Assembly (NCBI GenBank): GCA_003612405.1
Contig: RAYR01000010.1
Coordinates: 124,001-188,000 of the forward strand
DNA: 64,000 nt
Source: a bacterium 0.1xD8-71
Lineage (GTDB): Bacteria > Bacillota > Clostridia > Lachnospirales > Lachnospiraceae
Direction of reading: 5' to 3'
The translations under genes were made by a program, and so were the position numbers. The notes below the pieces were generated by a model. The model had not been told where the DNA came from. It saw nothing but the letters and a program-made list of their open reading frames with translations, and searched no databases. Each line of letters begins with the position of its first letter. The first letter of the stretch is position 1. Shown here piece after piece: positions 53,297 to 62,253 of this stretch.

Positions 53297-53704
53297 CTAT
53301 CCTCTCTTCTGAGCTGCAATCCTTTTAAATTCATCGTAATCTCTTATATAATCCTGTTCATTGTAGTAATCTGATGCCAATACCAACAATACTGCATCAG
53401 GTGAAAAATCATACATTTCACGCCACATGTCGTTGGCAATATATAAACCCTCATATGGTTTTTCCAGTGAAATTACTTTCTTTTCCTCTCCATTGTCAAG
53501 GAGCACTTTACAGGATCCACAGATACAAACCAAAATCTGTTCTAAACATTTATGTGCATGAAAGCCTCTATGTACATCAGTCTTTGTATCATACATATAA
53601 TACACTCGCTTCACTTCAAACGGGATGTCCTTATACTCTTCCAATGCAACCAACATTCCTCTCTCATCTCCGTGTTGCTGAAAGGCATATTTGATTACTT
53701 GCAT
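53297..53704 (-). CDS. dTDP-4-dehydro-6-deoxyglucose 3,4-ketoisomerase (FdtA/QdtA-like)
   Basis: The 135-residue cupin has DERGMLVALEEYKDIPF, VYYMYDTKTDVHRGFHAH with the metal-like histidines, and NDMWREMYDFSPDAVLLVLASD. These are the landmarks of FdtA/QdtA/WxcM ketoisomerases. It moves the keto group of dTDP-4-keto-6-deoxyglucose from C4 to C3, preparing the sugar for FdtB. GGAG lies nine bases before ATG. The dTDP-keto sugar must come from RmlA/RmlB elsewhere. Confidence 0.88.
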   Translation of the reverse strand: MQVIKYAFQQHGDERGMLVALEEYKDIPFEVKRVYYMYDTKTDVHRGFHAHKCLEQILVCICGSCKVLLDNGEEKKVISLEKPYEGLYIANDMWREMYDFSPDAVLLVLASDYYNEQDYIRDYDEFKRIAAQKRG

Positions 53705-53742
53705 TATATTTCGCTCCTTTGATTTCTCATGCTCTTTCTGAA

Positions 53743-54882
53743 TTAAAACAAACTGTTAAAATCAACTCTTGGGAATAAATCCAGCGCTCCTCCCATCGTG
53801 GCATTATATATTTTGATATCATTTTTCTGCGCTATTCGTCTTACCACTTTATAGTTGTTCCACAGTGCATATGCATCCGCTATCGCATCCGAAAAGTTCA
53901 TGACGAGATTGCTGTCTGCATCTGTTGTAATATCCGTGTCACCGGTAACAGCCTGTTTTCTGTCATAAAAATATGCATATTTCTTTGTTGTCAGGAAATC
54001 ATGTTCTGTTCCCAGTAAATATATTTCTTTAAATCCCATATAGATTGCCAGTTGAATACATATAACAGGCACAGAATGTACCGGCATAATACCCTGACAT
54101 AAATCTACTTCCTCGTATAAGGAACTGTCTTTTCCATAACAATAATAATTAACCTCCTCAGAATCAAAATTCTGCATCCGGTCAATTATCCCCTTTTCCC
54201 TGAGCGAAAAAAAATACTGTGACTTTCCTACATGCATTTTTAAATCTTTCAAATATGCCTCTGCCACTTTTTCTGTTGTCTTTTCGTTATATTCCCATTG
54301 GGCATTACAATAATATTCAGGCTGAATCACTGATATATCTTTATGTAAATAGAAGCTGTGTACCGCCATTGTTATTTCATTTTTTAATACCGTAAGATCC
54401 ATTTCCCGAATGGAAGGGCCGCTGCACAGTATAAAAAGCCGTTCATTCTTATGAATACCTTTGAATCTTTTATTTCGTTCCAATAGTTCCCTATAATCTT
54501 CCGGCGCCTGAATATCCGCCTTTGACAAATGATGGTAAAAAGGGATTATCTGTCCCTGTTCCTTAAGCTTGATTATCAATCCGGCAAAATGAAATTTATT
54601 TTTTAATTCCTCTTCTATCTCATCTTCATAATGAAAGGATGAGATAACTACCGCCTCAATCTGTGTCCATTCCATATCAGCCGGCGATTGCAGCTGTCTT
54701 CCATAAAATTGATTCCCTGCCCTGCCTTTATCAACGATTCCCCCAATATCATAATTTAGAATATCAGTATATTGGAAAAGCTTAGCTGTATTTTCCGCCC
54801 CACCCCAGATTACAATATTATGTTTATCACGCAGGCATAGTAATTTTTCATTTATACATTGCACGTGTTCTTCTAAATACAT
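53743..54882 (-). CDS. DUF115/MptE-like protein with N-terminal Rossmann module
   Basis: Residues 20-105 are the Rossmann module (IVIWGGAENTAKLF, GIVDKGRAGNQFY, AVVISSFHYEDEI). From about residue 145 there is a DUF115 domain with LFILCSGPSIREMDLTVL and later LAIYMGFKEIYLLGTEHDF. DUF115 occurs in Maf-type flagellin glycosyltransferases and in MptE-like enzymes, so it probably handles a CMP-nonulosonate or other glycan acceptor. It lies next to genes for nonulosonate synthesis. The ATG at 54882 has GGAG seven bases upstream; the TTG before it is less likely. Confidence 0.8.
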   Translation of the reverse strand: MYLEEHVQCINEKLLCLRDKHNIVIWGGAENTAKLFQYTDILNYDIGGIVDKGRAGNQFYGRQLQSPADMEWTQIEAVVISSFHYEDEIEEELKNKFHFAGLIIKLKEQGQIIPFYHHLSKADIQAPEDYRELLERNKRFKGIHKNERLFILCSGPSIREMDLTVLKNEITMAVHSFYLHKDISVIQPEYYCNAQWEYNEKTTEKVAEAYLKDLKMHVGKSQYFFSLREKGIIDRMQNFDSEEVNYYCYGKDSSLYEEVDLCQGIMPVHSVPVICIQLAIYMGFKEIYLLGTEHDFLTTKKYAYFYDRKQAVTGDTDITTDADSNLVMNFSDAIADAYALWNNYKVVRRIAQKNDIKIYNATMGGALDLFPRVDFNSLF

Positions 54883-54946
54883 CAATCTTCTCCAATCCTA
54901 ATCGTCAAAATATCATAGACAATTGTAAAAAACACTTTTACAGTTG

Positions 54947-55146
54947 TCATTTATGCAATATTAAATGTCTGCCCAAAATCAATCCATCCAAATCACTGTT
55001 TTCAAGCACCTTTATCCCCTCTGCCGCAGTTCGCACAATGGGATAACCGTGTATATTTAAAGAAGTATTGAGCCCTCTAATCTTTCTTTGAAATAATAAT
55101 AATTATCACAACCACTTGTAATTCCCATCTGAATTCCAATAATCAC
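54947..55146 (-). pseudogene. Carbamoyltransferase (NodU/HygM family) remnant
   Basis: A GGAGGG ribosome site (55154-55159) and a GTG at 55144-55146 begin a frame VIIGIQMGITSGCD that stops after 29 codons. In another frame, from about 55099 to a TGA at 54947-54949, the sequence reads GLNTSLNIHGYPIV, then GIKVLENSDLDGLILG and RHLILHK. The second part is the C-terminal end of O-carbamoyltransferases (compare N-T-S-x-N-x-x-G-x-P-I-V and G-L-D-x-L-x-L-G), and the first could be their N-terminal strand. Nearly all of the roughly 550-residue protein is gone. The spacer from 54883 to 55176 holds nothing else that I can see. Confidence 0.6.
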
Positions 55147-55176
55147 TATCTAACCCTCCATCCTTGAATTATACGT

Positions 55177-55863
55177 TCACGCCTTATTGGCAAACGGATT
55201 TGTAAATCCACAGTTAAACAAATAATCTATCACCGAAAGATCTGCTATAAACTCTCCCCACAATTGCGGATATACTACTGTTGAAAAATCTGAATATATC
55301 AATTCTATTCCCTGTTCTTTTAATACTTCAGTATGTAAATAATCCGCCGCTCCTGTTCCCGAATAGTACACATCACCATCAAAAAATTTCACCAAATTTA
55401 TGACATATTCCTCTTTCTTTCCACCAATGTCATACTTAGAACAGGAATCAAATGTTACGCCAAACTCCATCCTATTACAGATGTCCTCAAGAAGTCTCTT
55501 GTTTAACTGTGCTAACGTTTCATAATGCAAATCAAGGACCTCATTAAACCACTCAGACACTTCCTCATAAAATTCTGCTTTACCATAACTAAGATATATG
55601 GTCTTTTTCATCTTGGGTATCCAGTTCTGGCGATAATCAATTTCCACTTCACATATTTTACTGGTAGAATGTTTTATCACCGGAATCCGAATATCCTGTA
55701 TGCCCTGTGAAGTTTTTATACAATTTCTATGCGTATTAATTCCATTTCTGGTTGAAAACTGTATATCATCAGCCCAAATAAATTCATCACAATTATAAAT
55801 TTTGTATAATAAACCCAACCATGGCAAAAAGTTGGGTTGATGAGCTGCTATTATTTTACCCAT
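55177..55863 (-). CDS. WbqC family protein
   Basis: The 228-residue protein begins IIAAHQPNFLPWLGLLYKI, the WbqC signature, followed by FIWADDIQF and a late WGEFIADLSVIDYLFNCG. WbqC-like proteins are found in many O-antigen and capsule clusters; their exact reaction is unresolved, although some take part in sugar acylation or amidation. GGAG lies nine bases before the ATG at 55863, which overlaps the end of the SpsG-like gene by eight bases. An upstream open frame to 55917 lacks a ribosome site. Confidence 0.85.
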   Translation of the reverse strand: MGKIIAAHQPNFLPWLGLLYKIYNCDEFIWADDIQFSTRNGINTHRNCIKTSQGIQDIRIPVIKHSTSKICEVEIDYRQNWIPKMKKTIYLSYGKAEFYEEVSEWFNEVLDLHYETLAQLNKRLLEDICNRMEFGVTFDSCSKYDIGGKKEEYVINLVKFFDGDVYYSGTGAADYLHTEVLKEQGIELIYSDFSTVVYPQLWGEFIADLSVIDYLFNCGFTNPFANKA

Positions 55864-56818
55864 GTTTTTCTTCTCCCCTATACGATTGAATCTTATGATA
55901 TATGTTTTCCATGCCATTTAAATGAAACGACTTCATCCCATTGACACTCATAGTCATGATGTCCAGACCACTCAGATCAAACGCTTCTTTTCTAAGATTT
56001 TTATAATATCCCGCAAAAATACATCCGCCAAATTGCTGCGCATACTCGGCAATGTCTTTCTCATGCAGTTCACTTGCTATTGTGATGCAGGGTAAGCCTG
56101 ATGCGTTTGCTTCAAAAACAGTTACTCCCCCTCCTGTAATTGCCAGGTCATATTCATAAAACTTAGCTATCAGCGACGGTACCGTATCATATACTGTAAA
56201 TTCATCATTAATTACCTGCCTCAATTGTTTCCTGTGTTGAAAATTTGGTCCAATGATAATATCCGCATGATACCCTTTCTCTTTCAATATTCTTATAACC
56301 TTGACAGTAACACCATAGGTGTCACTGCCGCCCAACGTCACCAGAATCTTTTGCAATGCTGACCGTTCTCTTTTGTATTGCGCGATTTGCGGATTTAAAA
56401 TCATATACTCTTTTCCTGAATAAACATTTTTCCCGCGAATATTTTGAAAAAGCAGGGTGCAGAAATGTAAATCTGCCAGACTCGCTCCTTCTCCGCAATC
56501 ATCTATTGCAGCTAAAATCACCTTCTCATTCTTCACATGCCTTGCCAATTCCACATTTGTCTCAAACTTATCAAGCAGCCATACATCTACCTGATATTTA
56601 CAAACCAAATCGCGTTCCCAATTACCAGTAACATCCGAATAATCCACTATTTCGTACAATATTTTCTTTTCATCCAGTATTTGAATGGATACCGGATCCC
56701 GGTTAATTACAAGAACCGCTCTTTCTTTCACCTTTTGCAGATATTCCAAAATAATCAATGCTCTGTAGAAATGCCCCATTCCTCTTTTGTGCGAACTTTC
56801 TATACAAACTGCAAACAT
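55856..56818 (-). CDS. SpsG/PseG-like nucleotide-sugar hydrolase
   Basis: The 320-residue protein has a GT-B-like fold with N-terminal SSHKRGMGHFYRALII, KILVTLGGSDTYG and the C-terminal AITGGGVTVFEANASGLPC. This is the PseG/SpsG pattern (GMGH with the catalytic histidine). It may remove the nucleotide from an NDP-amino sugar before condensation by the next enzyme. It lacks the usual early DxSxxxGxGH aspartate-rich segment, so it is divergent. SD AGGGGA nine bases before the ATG at 56818 fixes the start. SpsG is the nearest named relative. Confidence 0.75.
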   Translation of the reverse strand: MFAVCIESSHKRGMGHFYRALIILEYLQKVKERAVLVINRDPVSIQILDEKKILYEIVDYSDVTGNWERDLVCKYQVDVWLLDKFETNVELARHVKNEKVILAAIDDCGEGASLADLHFCTLLFQNIRGKNVYSGKEYMILNPQIAQYKRERSALQKILVTLGGSDTYGVTVKVIRILKEKGYHADIIIGPNFQHRKQLRQVINDEFTVYDTVPSLIAKFYEYDLAITGGGVTVFEANASGLPCITIASELHEKDIAEYAQQFGGCIFAGYYKNLRKEAFDLSGLDIMTMSVNGMKSFHLNGMENIYHKIQSYRGEEKHG

Positions 56819-56841
56819 ATCTGTATTTCCCCTAAACAATC

Positions 56842-57852
56842 CTAGCTAAGATCTGACCATTGTAACAGAGAGTCTTCTTTAATATCCCTTACCACGCTTT
56901 TCCCAATAATAATATCCTTATATTTAGGTTCAATTCCGGTTCCTGGCCTTTTAATGTCTATATCCTTCTCTTCTATCCTTTCTCCCTGTTTTATAGCCCG
57001 CACACTTACAATGCTTTTCCTGTTATTTTTACGGTTCTTTACTTCATCTCCAATGGGAAATTTGATACCGTTCCCCCGCATCTGTTCAAAAAGTCTTACC
57101 TTATCAACAAGCTGTTTCATTTCCTCAAAATTTGCTGACAGCATATGATCCGGTCCATCCGCTTTCTTATCATATGTAAAGTGTTTTTCGATTATTTGCG
57201 CCCCCATTACCGCCGCAAAAATACAGGAATCCACCCCCAACGTATGATCGGAATATCCTATCATAAACTGTGGAAACTCCCGCTGTAACGTGTGAATTGC
57301 TTCTAAATTAACACACTCCGGTCTGGTCGGATACAAACTGACCACATGCATGATTACAATTTGATTGTTTCCTTCTTCCAGAATTGCATTTACTGCATCA
57401 TGAATTTCCTGCATGATACACATCCCCGTAGATAACATAATCGGCTTATGTAATCTGGCAACACTTTTAAGGAATGGAATATTTGTTACGTCATCAGCAC
57501 CTATTTTATATACATCCACGCCAAGCCGTTCCAACATTTCCACATCCGTAATATGCGCCGGGGTGGAAAAAATATCCATTCCTTTGTCCTTGGTATATTC
57601 AAATATTTTTTTATGTAGCTCTTCATTTATCTCAAACTTTTTAAAATATTCCAGTTGAGAAACAACTCCTGTATTTTCCATATCAAACACAGCCAGATGG
57701 CTTGCCACTGTCTCACCCCTATAAGTCTGTAATTTTACCGCATCAGCACCGCTTGCTTTAGCCTGATCAATCAACATTACCGCTGTCTCATAATCCGTAA
57801 AATTACCACCTATTTCAGCTACAATATATACTCTGTCACTTTTTCCAAACAT
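56842..57852 (-). CDS. NeuB-family nonulosonate synthase (SpsE/LegI-like)
   Basis: The 336-residue protein has VYIVAEIGGNFTDYETAV, VKLQTYRGETVAS, MLSTGMCIMQEI, GYSDHTLG and EKHFTYDKKADGPDHMLS. A C-terminal SAF domain follows, with IKRPGTGIEPKY. It condenses phosphoenolpyruvate with a mannosamine-type sugar to form a nine-carbon acid. It differs from PseI at 9000-10064 and lacks its GGLWDG motif, so a different sugar is made. GGAG lies six bases before the ATG at 57852. Confidence 0.85.
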   Translation of the reverse strand: MFGKSDRVYIVAEIGGNFTDYETAVMLIDQAKASGADAVKLQTYRGETVASHLAVFDMENTGVVSQLEYFKKFEINEELHKKIFEYTKDKGMDIFSTPAHITDVEMLERLGVDVYKIGADDVTNIPFLKSVARLHKPIMLSTGMCIMQEIHDAVNAILEEGNNQIVIMHVVSLYPTRPECVNLEAIHTLQREFPQFMIGYSDHTLGVDSCIFAAVMGAQIIEKHFTYDKKADGPDHMLSANFEEMKQLVDKVRLFEQMRGNGIKFPIGDEVKNRKNNRKSIVSVRAIKQGERIEEKDIDIKRPGTGIEPKYKDIIIGKSVVRDIKEDSLLQWSDLS

Positions 57853-57863
57853 ATTTTCTCCTA

Positions 57864-58490
57864 CTATAGCGTCCATTTTATAACCTGAAATGCCTCTGCA
57901 TACTCTGTTCCGATTTTCAATCCATTATTGACAGCCTCCTGCTTAAAATAAGTAAGCCATGCATCCTGCGTCCTCTCCATTTCGGACTGATATGCCCTGA
58001 TGGCCTTTTCCTTGACTGCCCACGTTTCTGTAATATCAACAAAAAAGTTTTCACAGAATTCCTTTTCTGAAACATACCAATTACTGCGGTACATTAATAT
58101 CCGGTTCACATGTCTTGCCGTATGTAATGTCGCCAACGCCAGATTCCTGTGATCATGATGAACATCATGCACCCAATGTGTATATATCAAGTCAATATGA
58201 TTTTCCTCTATCAGTTTAAGCAGCTTACAATGTATCTGTTCTCCATATTCAAGATAAAACGTGGGGATTTCTCCCAACATTAAATCATATCCTATTATTT
58301 TGCTTGCTGTCATAGCTTCCTGCAACGCAGCTTCGTTTTTTCTCAGCCAAACGCCTTCCCTATTGGAGAATCCCGAATCCGTTGCCACAAACCCGATTAC
58401 TTTATCTCCCTTTCGACAGTGCCGCGCAAGCGTCCCTCCACATCCGAGTTCCAAATCATCAAAGTGCGCTCCAATTGCCAACACATTCAT
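57864..58490 (-). CDS. PIG-L family deacetylase
   Basis: The 208-residue protein has the zinc motif GAHFDDLELGCGG (His9, Asp11, Asp12) and the second metal/histidine cluster HWVHDVHHDHRN. PIG-L/LmbE enzymes remove N-acetyl groups from amino sugars. Its location between the nonulosonate synthase and the SpsF-like gene suggests that one pathway intermediate, or the finished nonulosonate, is de-N-acetylated, probably before re-acylation with another group. The ATG at 58490 begins the catalytic strand and lies four bases after the SpsF stop. Confidence 0.85.
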   Translation of the reverse strand: MNVLAIGAHFDDLELGCGGTLARHCRKGDKVIGFVATDSGFSNREGVWLRKNEAALQEAMTASKIIGYDLMLGEIPTFYLEYGEQIHCKLLKLIEENHIDLIYTHWVHDVHHDHRNLALATLHTARHVNRILMYRSNWYVSEKEFCENFFVDITETWAVKEKAIRAYQSEMERTQDAWLTYFKQEAVNNGLKIGTEYAEAFQVIKWTL

Positions 58491-58494
58491 GGTA

Positions 58495-59199
58495 TCAGTC
58501 TTTCCTTTTGCTTTTAATATTTCTGTCAAATTCCATTGCCAGAGCTATGGCAGTTTCTGTGGTAACGTATTTTTTCCCTGCTTTTTCCAGGATATAACAG
58601 GCCCTGTCATAATCTTCCTGCGTATCAACTGTAAGTCTGACATCAGGCATGTTCTTTCCTGTTACAACATCCAATGTCCCAAAGCGATATTTTTCTTTAT
58701 TATCGAGAACATATTCGTCCGCATGTTCAAAATGTTTTGGAAGCGAAGCATATAGCATACTGTCCTTCAATGCCCCAAACGTGAAAATCTCCATTCCCAC
58801 ACCCAATGGGAGTACTGAGAAGTTTTCTGAAAAATCCATTTCATTTTCTTTATGATATGTAATCAATCTGTTTAACTCATCAATATCAGGAAATGGATTA
58901 TCTCCCGTCATGCGCACGATATGTTTATAGTGATTCTGTTCTGCACATTCATAATATCTGGATAATACATTCTGTTCATCACCGCGAAAACACTTTACGT
59001 TATTGCTGTTACAGAAAGTTTCCACTACATCATCCGCCGGCAAAACGCTTGTTGCAAATACTATCTCAGTATCTGCCATTACCTTCTGTCTGAGCCTGTA
59101 CAGAATATGCTCCAATAATGTCTTCCCCTCATAATCCTTTAGTATTTTTCCAGGAAGTCTTGTTGAGCCCATTCGCGCCTGTATAATAATTCCTGTCAT
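58495..59199 (-). CDS. SpsF-type cytidylyltransferase (glycan acid activating)
   Basis: The 234-residue protein has the NTP-transferase start IIIQARMGSTRLPGK, FRGDEQNVLSRYYECA and TGDNPFPDIDELN, and a late DVRLTVDTQEDYD. This is the SpsF/PtmB-like family, which charges nonulosonic acids with CMP. It differs from the PseF type at 10069-10767, which carries ARGGSKRIP. A GTG at 59205 overlapping the upstream stop (GTGA) is an alternative start; AGGAAA fits the ATG at 59199 better. Confidence 0.78.
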   Translation of the reverse strand: MTGIIIQARMGSTRLPGKILKDYEGKTLLEHILYRLRQKVMADTEIVFATSVLPADDVVETFCNSNNVKCFRGDEQNVLSRYYECAEQNHYKHIVRMTGDNPFPDIDELNRLITYHKENEMDFSENFSVLPLGVGMEIFTFGALKDSMLYASLPKHFEHADEYVLDNKEKYRFGTLDVVTGKNMPDVRLTVDTQEDYDRACYILEKAGKKYVTTETAIALAMEFDRNIKSKRKD

Positions 59200-59201
59200 G
59201 T

Positions 59202-60269
59202 TCACTTTCCTATCACCTGTGTCCTGTTAATATAATTTTGGATTGTAATCTCTCTATCATTAACAAAAGCATGCTCGCTGTCTTCTGTTGCTCTGGGCAG
59301 ATAACACTTTCTGCACACATCAACATCTTTAAATTTTCCCAATGAATGAAGTTCCCTTATCTTATTGATTCGTTCTCCATGCCATATTTCATATACGCTT
59401 TGTAGATTTATATCTCCCAGCAGATAGTTTCCATCCTCGTCATTGGCGCATAACATAACCTTCCCGTCTGAACCGATTACAAGTCTCTGATAAATCTGCG
59501 GACACGCAAATTCATCAACATATACAATATCTTCATCCTTCCCCAGATAGTCAATCAACGGATTGAAAGCTATCAAATCTGTATATGGTTCAAAGGTATT
59601 ATAATATTCCGAAGGATTATTTTTGATTGACGGCCATATTCCCTGTATTTTGATAACCGGCTTCTTCCATCCTCTGTTCCGTTTGATTTCATGAATATCT
59701 TTTATTTTCTGTAATGTATCCTCAAATTTAAGAGGTGTTCTTATTTTTTCATATTCTGTTCCTATTCCATCAATGGAAACAGTTATCCAATCCGCTCCTG
59801 CTTCTGCAATCTCAATAAAATATTCTTTTGTAAGTTTTGAGGCGTTTGTTAGAAAAGAAACCTCACCAATACCGTTTTCCTTGCAATATTTTATACAGGA
59901 TATAAAATCCGGATGAAGCGTTGCCTCACCCCGCAAGCTTAGCCGCACTGCCGGAACCTTACCTGCAATTTCATCTACAATTTTCTGAAACAGATTAAAT
60001 TTCATTAATTGTGTGCATACTTTGCTTTTAAATTCATCCGTAATGGTATAACACATAGGACACTTCAAATTGCATAGAGAAGACAATTCAATATCTACCA
60101 GTAATGGATATTCTGCCACATATTGCTCCTTGGGATATTTAATCCAGTTTTCCCGATATTCCCGATACTTCTCTTCCCATCCCAGACTCCTGTTTATTTC
60201 AAACTGATCAACACGTTCCTGGGTATCCATATCATAATTGCCCTTGTTGATTGGGACATTCTTAATCAT
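59202..60269 (-). CDS. Radical SAM/SPASM enzyme
   Basis: The 355-residue protein has the cluster motif C66-x3-C70-x2-C73 in CNLKCPMC, then RLSLRGEATLHPDFI and WITVSIDGIG. The C-terminal part LCANDEDGNYLLGDI ... CRKCYLP matches an auxiliary-cluster SPASM-type region. The substrate could be a nucleotide sugar or the nonulosonate, since it lies between an SDR and the cytidylyltransferase. Radical SAM enzymes in nonulosonate loci are not standard, so this may give a deoxy- or epimerised sugar. GGAGG precedes ATG by six bases. Confidence 0.8.
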   Translation of the reverse strand: MIKNVPINKGNYDMDTQERVDQFEINRSLGWEEKYREYRENWIKYPKEQYVAEYPLLVDIELSSLCNLKCPMCYTITDEFKSKVCTQLMKFNLFQKIVDEIAGKVPAVRLSLRGEATLHPDFISCIKYCKENGIGEVSFLTNASKLTKEYFIEIAEAGADWITVSIDGIGTEYEKIRTPLKFEDTLQKIKDIHEIKRNRGWKKPVIKIQGIWPSIKNNPSEYYNTFEPYTDLIAFNPLIDYLGKDEDIVYVDEFACPQIYQRLVIGSDGKVMLCANDEDGNYLLGDINLQSVYEIWHGERINKIRELHSLGKFKDVDVCRKCYLPRATEDSEHAFVNDREITIQNYINRTQVIGK

Positions 60270-61122
60270 TATTTACCTCCATGCATTTAGCCAGTCCATC
60301 CTTTAAACTCACCTCGGGTTTCCATCCCCATTCACATTCTATATGTCTGATATCCGCAATAACATCATTAAGTTCGTTTTTTCGCACAACATTTTTACTT
60401 ACAACCTCTTTATTAGTTCCGGCAATCTTCTGAGACAGCTCTATCAGCTCTCCAACCGAAAATGATTGGCCCGATCCCACATTATAAAGCTGATAGCCTC
60501 TTGATTTATGAATTGACATTTTGATGGCCCTGCACACATCTTCAATATAAATGTAATCTCTTCTGGGCATCAGATCCTGAACGCTGATTACATCATCTTT
60601 ATTCAATATCTGTTTTATAATAAACGGTATTAGAAAATGCTCCTTCTGCCCCGGCCCAAACACATTAAACAACCTCAACACCGTTATATCCATGTCATAA
60701 TATTCACAAAAGAACTTGCACAGTTCTTCTGCCATGTATTTTGACCTCGCATATGGATTATTTGGTATTACCTCTGCCGTCTCTGGTATGGGATTCCTTT
60801 TGGGCTGTCCATAAATATATGCACTGATATATGTCATTCCAATGTTTTGTGCCCTACAGAAGCGAATAACATTCAAAGTTCCTTCCGTATTTATTTTAAA
60901 AAAATCTTCCGGATTTTCCCAGCTGTCCGGCACAAATGTCCTGCCTGCCAGATGAATGACATATTCTATATTCTGTGTCTTCCAATCTTCCCAATCTTCC
61001 TGGCGCAAAATATTCAGTTCAGCGGATGTCGGACTGAATATCTCATATCCACACATTTCCAAATGCCTCCGAAGATGTCTTCCTATAAACCCATTGCCAC
61101 CTGTTATCAATACTTTTTTCAT
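60262..61122 (-). CDS. NAD-dependent epimerase/dehydratase (SDR)
   Basis: The 286-residue SDR has the loop GGNGFIGRH, VIHLAGRTFVPDSW, a catalytic Y-x-x-x-K in YARSKYMAE and RRDYIYIEDVC. The overall form resembles GDP-6-deoxy-D-mannose reductases and UDP-sugar epimerases. Following PtmE and LegB, it may reduce or epimerise the GDP-4-keto-6-deoxy sugar. GGGG lies eight bases before the ATG at 61122. The precise reaction is not readable. Confidence 0.8.
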   Translation of the reverse strand: MKKVLITGGNGFIGRHLRRHLEMCGYEIFSPTSAELNILRQEDWEDWKTQNIEYVIHLAGRTFVPDSWENPEDFFKINTEGTLNVIRFCRAQNIGMTYISAYIYGQPKRNPIPETAEVIPNNPYARSKYMAEELCKFFCEYYDMDITVLRLFNVFGPGQKEHFLIPFIIKQILNKDDVISVQDLMPRRDYIYIEDVCRAIKMSIHKSRGYQLYNVGSGQSFSVGELIELSQKIAGTNKEVVSKNVVRKNELNDVIADIRHIECEWGWKPEVSLKDGLAKCMEVNND

Positions 61123-61134
61123 TATCAAAACCCC

Positions 61135-62187
61135 TTAGAAAATCTCCAACATCCTTTGTAACTGTTCCATTTCTCCCATATCATGCCAACATTTCTCTGT
61201 CACTGGATACGCGCCCACCCGTCTGTTTTCCATTAATAGTCTATTCATCAGATCAGGCATATCAAATGCACCGTCAGTCGGTATATCATCTATGACAGAA
61301 GATTCCATAATATAAATCCCCGTATTAACGTTGTATATATGGGACGGCTTTTCTGATAATTTCTTAATGCTTCCGCCATCTCCCAACTCAACCACACCAT
61401 AAGGTATCTGCATCCGTTTCAAAAAAGTTACCGCCGTTATCTCATTGTGATTTCGTTGATGATACTCTAATAATTTTGCATAATCCAAATCCAATAAAAC
61501 ATCACAATTGCTGACAAAAAAAGATCCATTTAACTGATTCCGCAATAATTGTATGCCGCCACAGGTCCCCCGGTAATCTTCTTCCTCCACATAATGCACT
61601 TTGTATCGTCTGTCTTTTTCATCCAAATATGCCTTAATCAGGTTCTTCTTATAATTCAAAATAAGATAAAAAGCATTACATCCATTTTTTCTAAAAGAAT
61701 CTATAATTCTCTCTAAAATTGTTGTTGATCCAATCGGTATCAACGGTTTAGGCAGTACTTTTGTATACGGATGTAGTCTCGTCCCTTTTCCTCCCGCCAT
61801 AATGACAACAGGTATATTAATCTGATCATATTGTTTTTGATTAACTTCTACTAAATCGCGTAAGAAAACAACATCAATAGGAATGTTTTCATCATCCACA
61901 ACCGGCATCGCTTCTATATGTAAATCCAACATTTTTTGCCTGGCTTTATCAATTTCTTCCGGCATAAGAATGTGCGGTTCTCTATGCATCAACTGTCTGA
62001 CCTTCTCGTCAAAGGATCCTTTACGCAATATCCATCTGCGCACATCACCATCCGTCACAACCCCTGTCAATCTTTTCCTATTAGTAATCAATAAAATTTT
62101 TTCTCCGCCTTCATCCAGTTTCTTAATGCTGTCGGCTATGCTCATATCTTCCTCGACACAAATACGCTGTAAACGATCTATTTCCAT
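61135..62187 (-). CDS. ptmE: CBS-domain nucleotidyltransferase (PtmE-like)
   Basis: The 350-residue protein has two N-terminal CBS motifs (TGVVTDGDVRRWIL and MPVVDDENIPIDVV) followed by a sugar nucleotidyltransferase domain with IMAGGKGTRLHPYTKVLPKPL. The CBS-plus-transferase order is that of Campylobacter PtmE, which makes GDP-glucosamine for legionaminic acid. LegB next door uses GDP-GlcNAc, supporting this. I start at the ATG 62187 with GGGGA ten bases upstream; a GTG at 62211 overlaps the ribosome site. Confidence 0.85.
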   Translation of the reverse strand: MEIDRLQRICVEEDMSIADSIKKLDEGGEKILLITNRKRLTGVVTDGDVRRWILRKGSFDEKVRQLMHREPHILMPEEIDKARQKMLDLHIEAMPVVDDENIPIDVVFLRDLVEVNQKQYDQINIPVVIMAGGKGTRLHPYTKVLPKPLIPIGSTTILERIIDSFRKNGCNAFYLILNYKKNLIKAYLDEKDRRYKVHYVEEEDYRGTCGGIQLLRNQLNGSFFVSNCDVLLDLDYAKLLEYHQRNHNEITAVTFLKRMQIPYGVVELGDGGSIKKLSEKPSHIYNVNTGIYIMESSVIDDIPTDGAFDMPDLMNRLLMENRRVGAYPVTEKCWHDMGEMEQLQRMLEIF

Positions 62188-62253
62188 CTCTTTTATTTCC
62201 CCATATATCACCCTTACCTGGTTTCTGTCTCGCTTATATAGATTCTTCTTATC

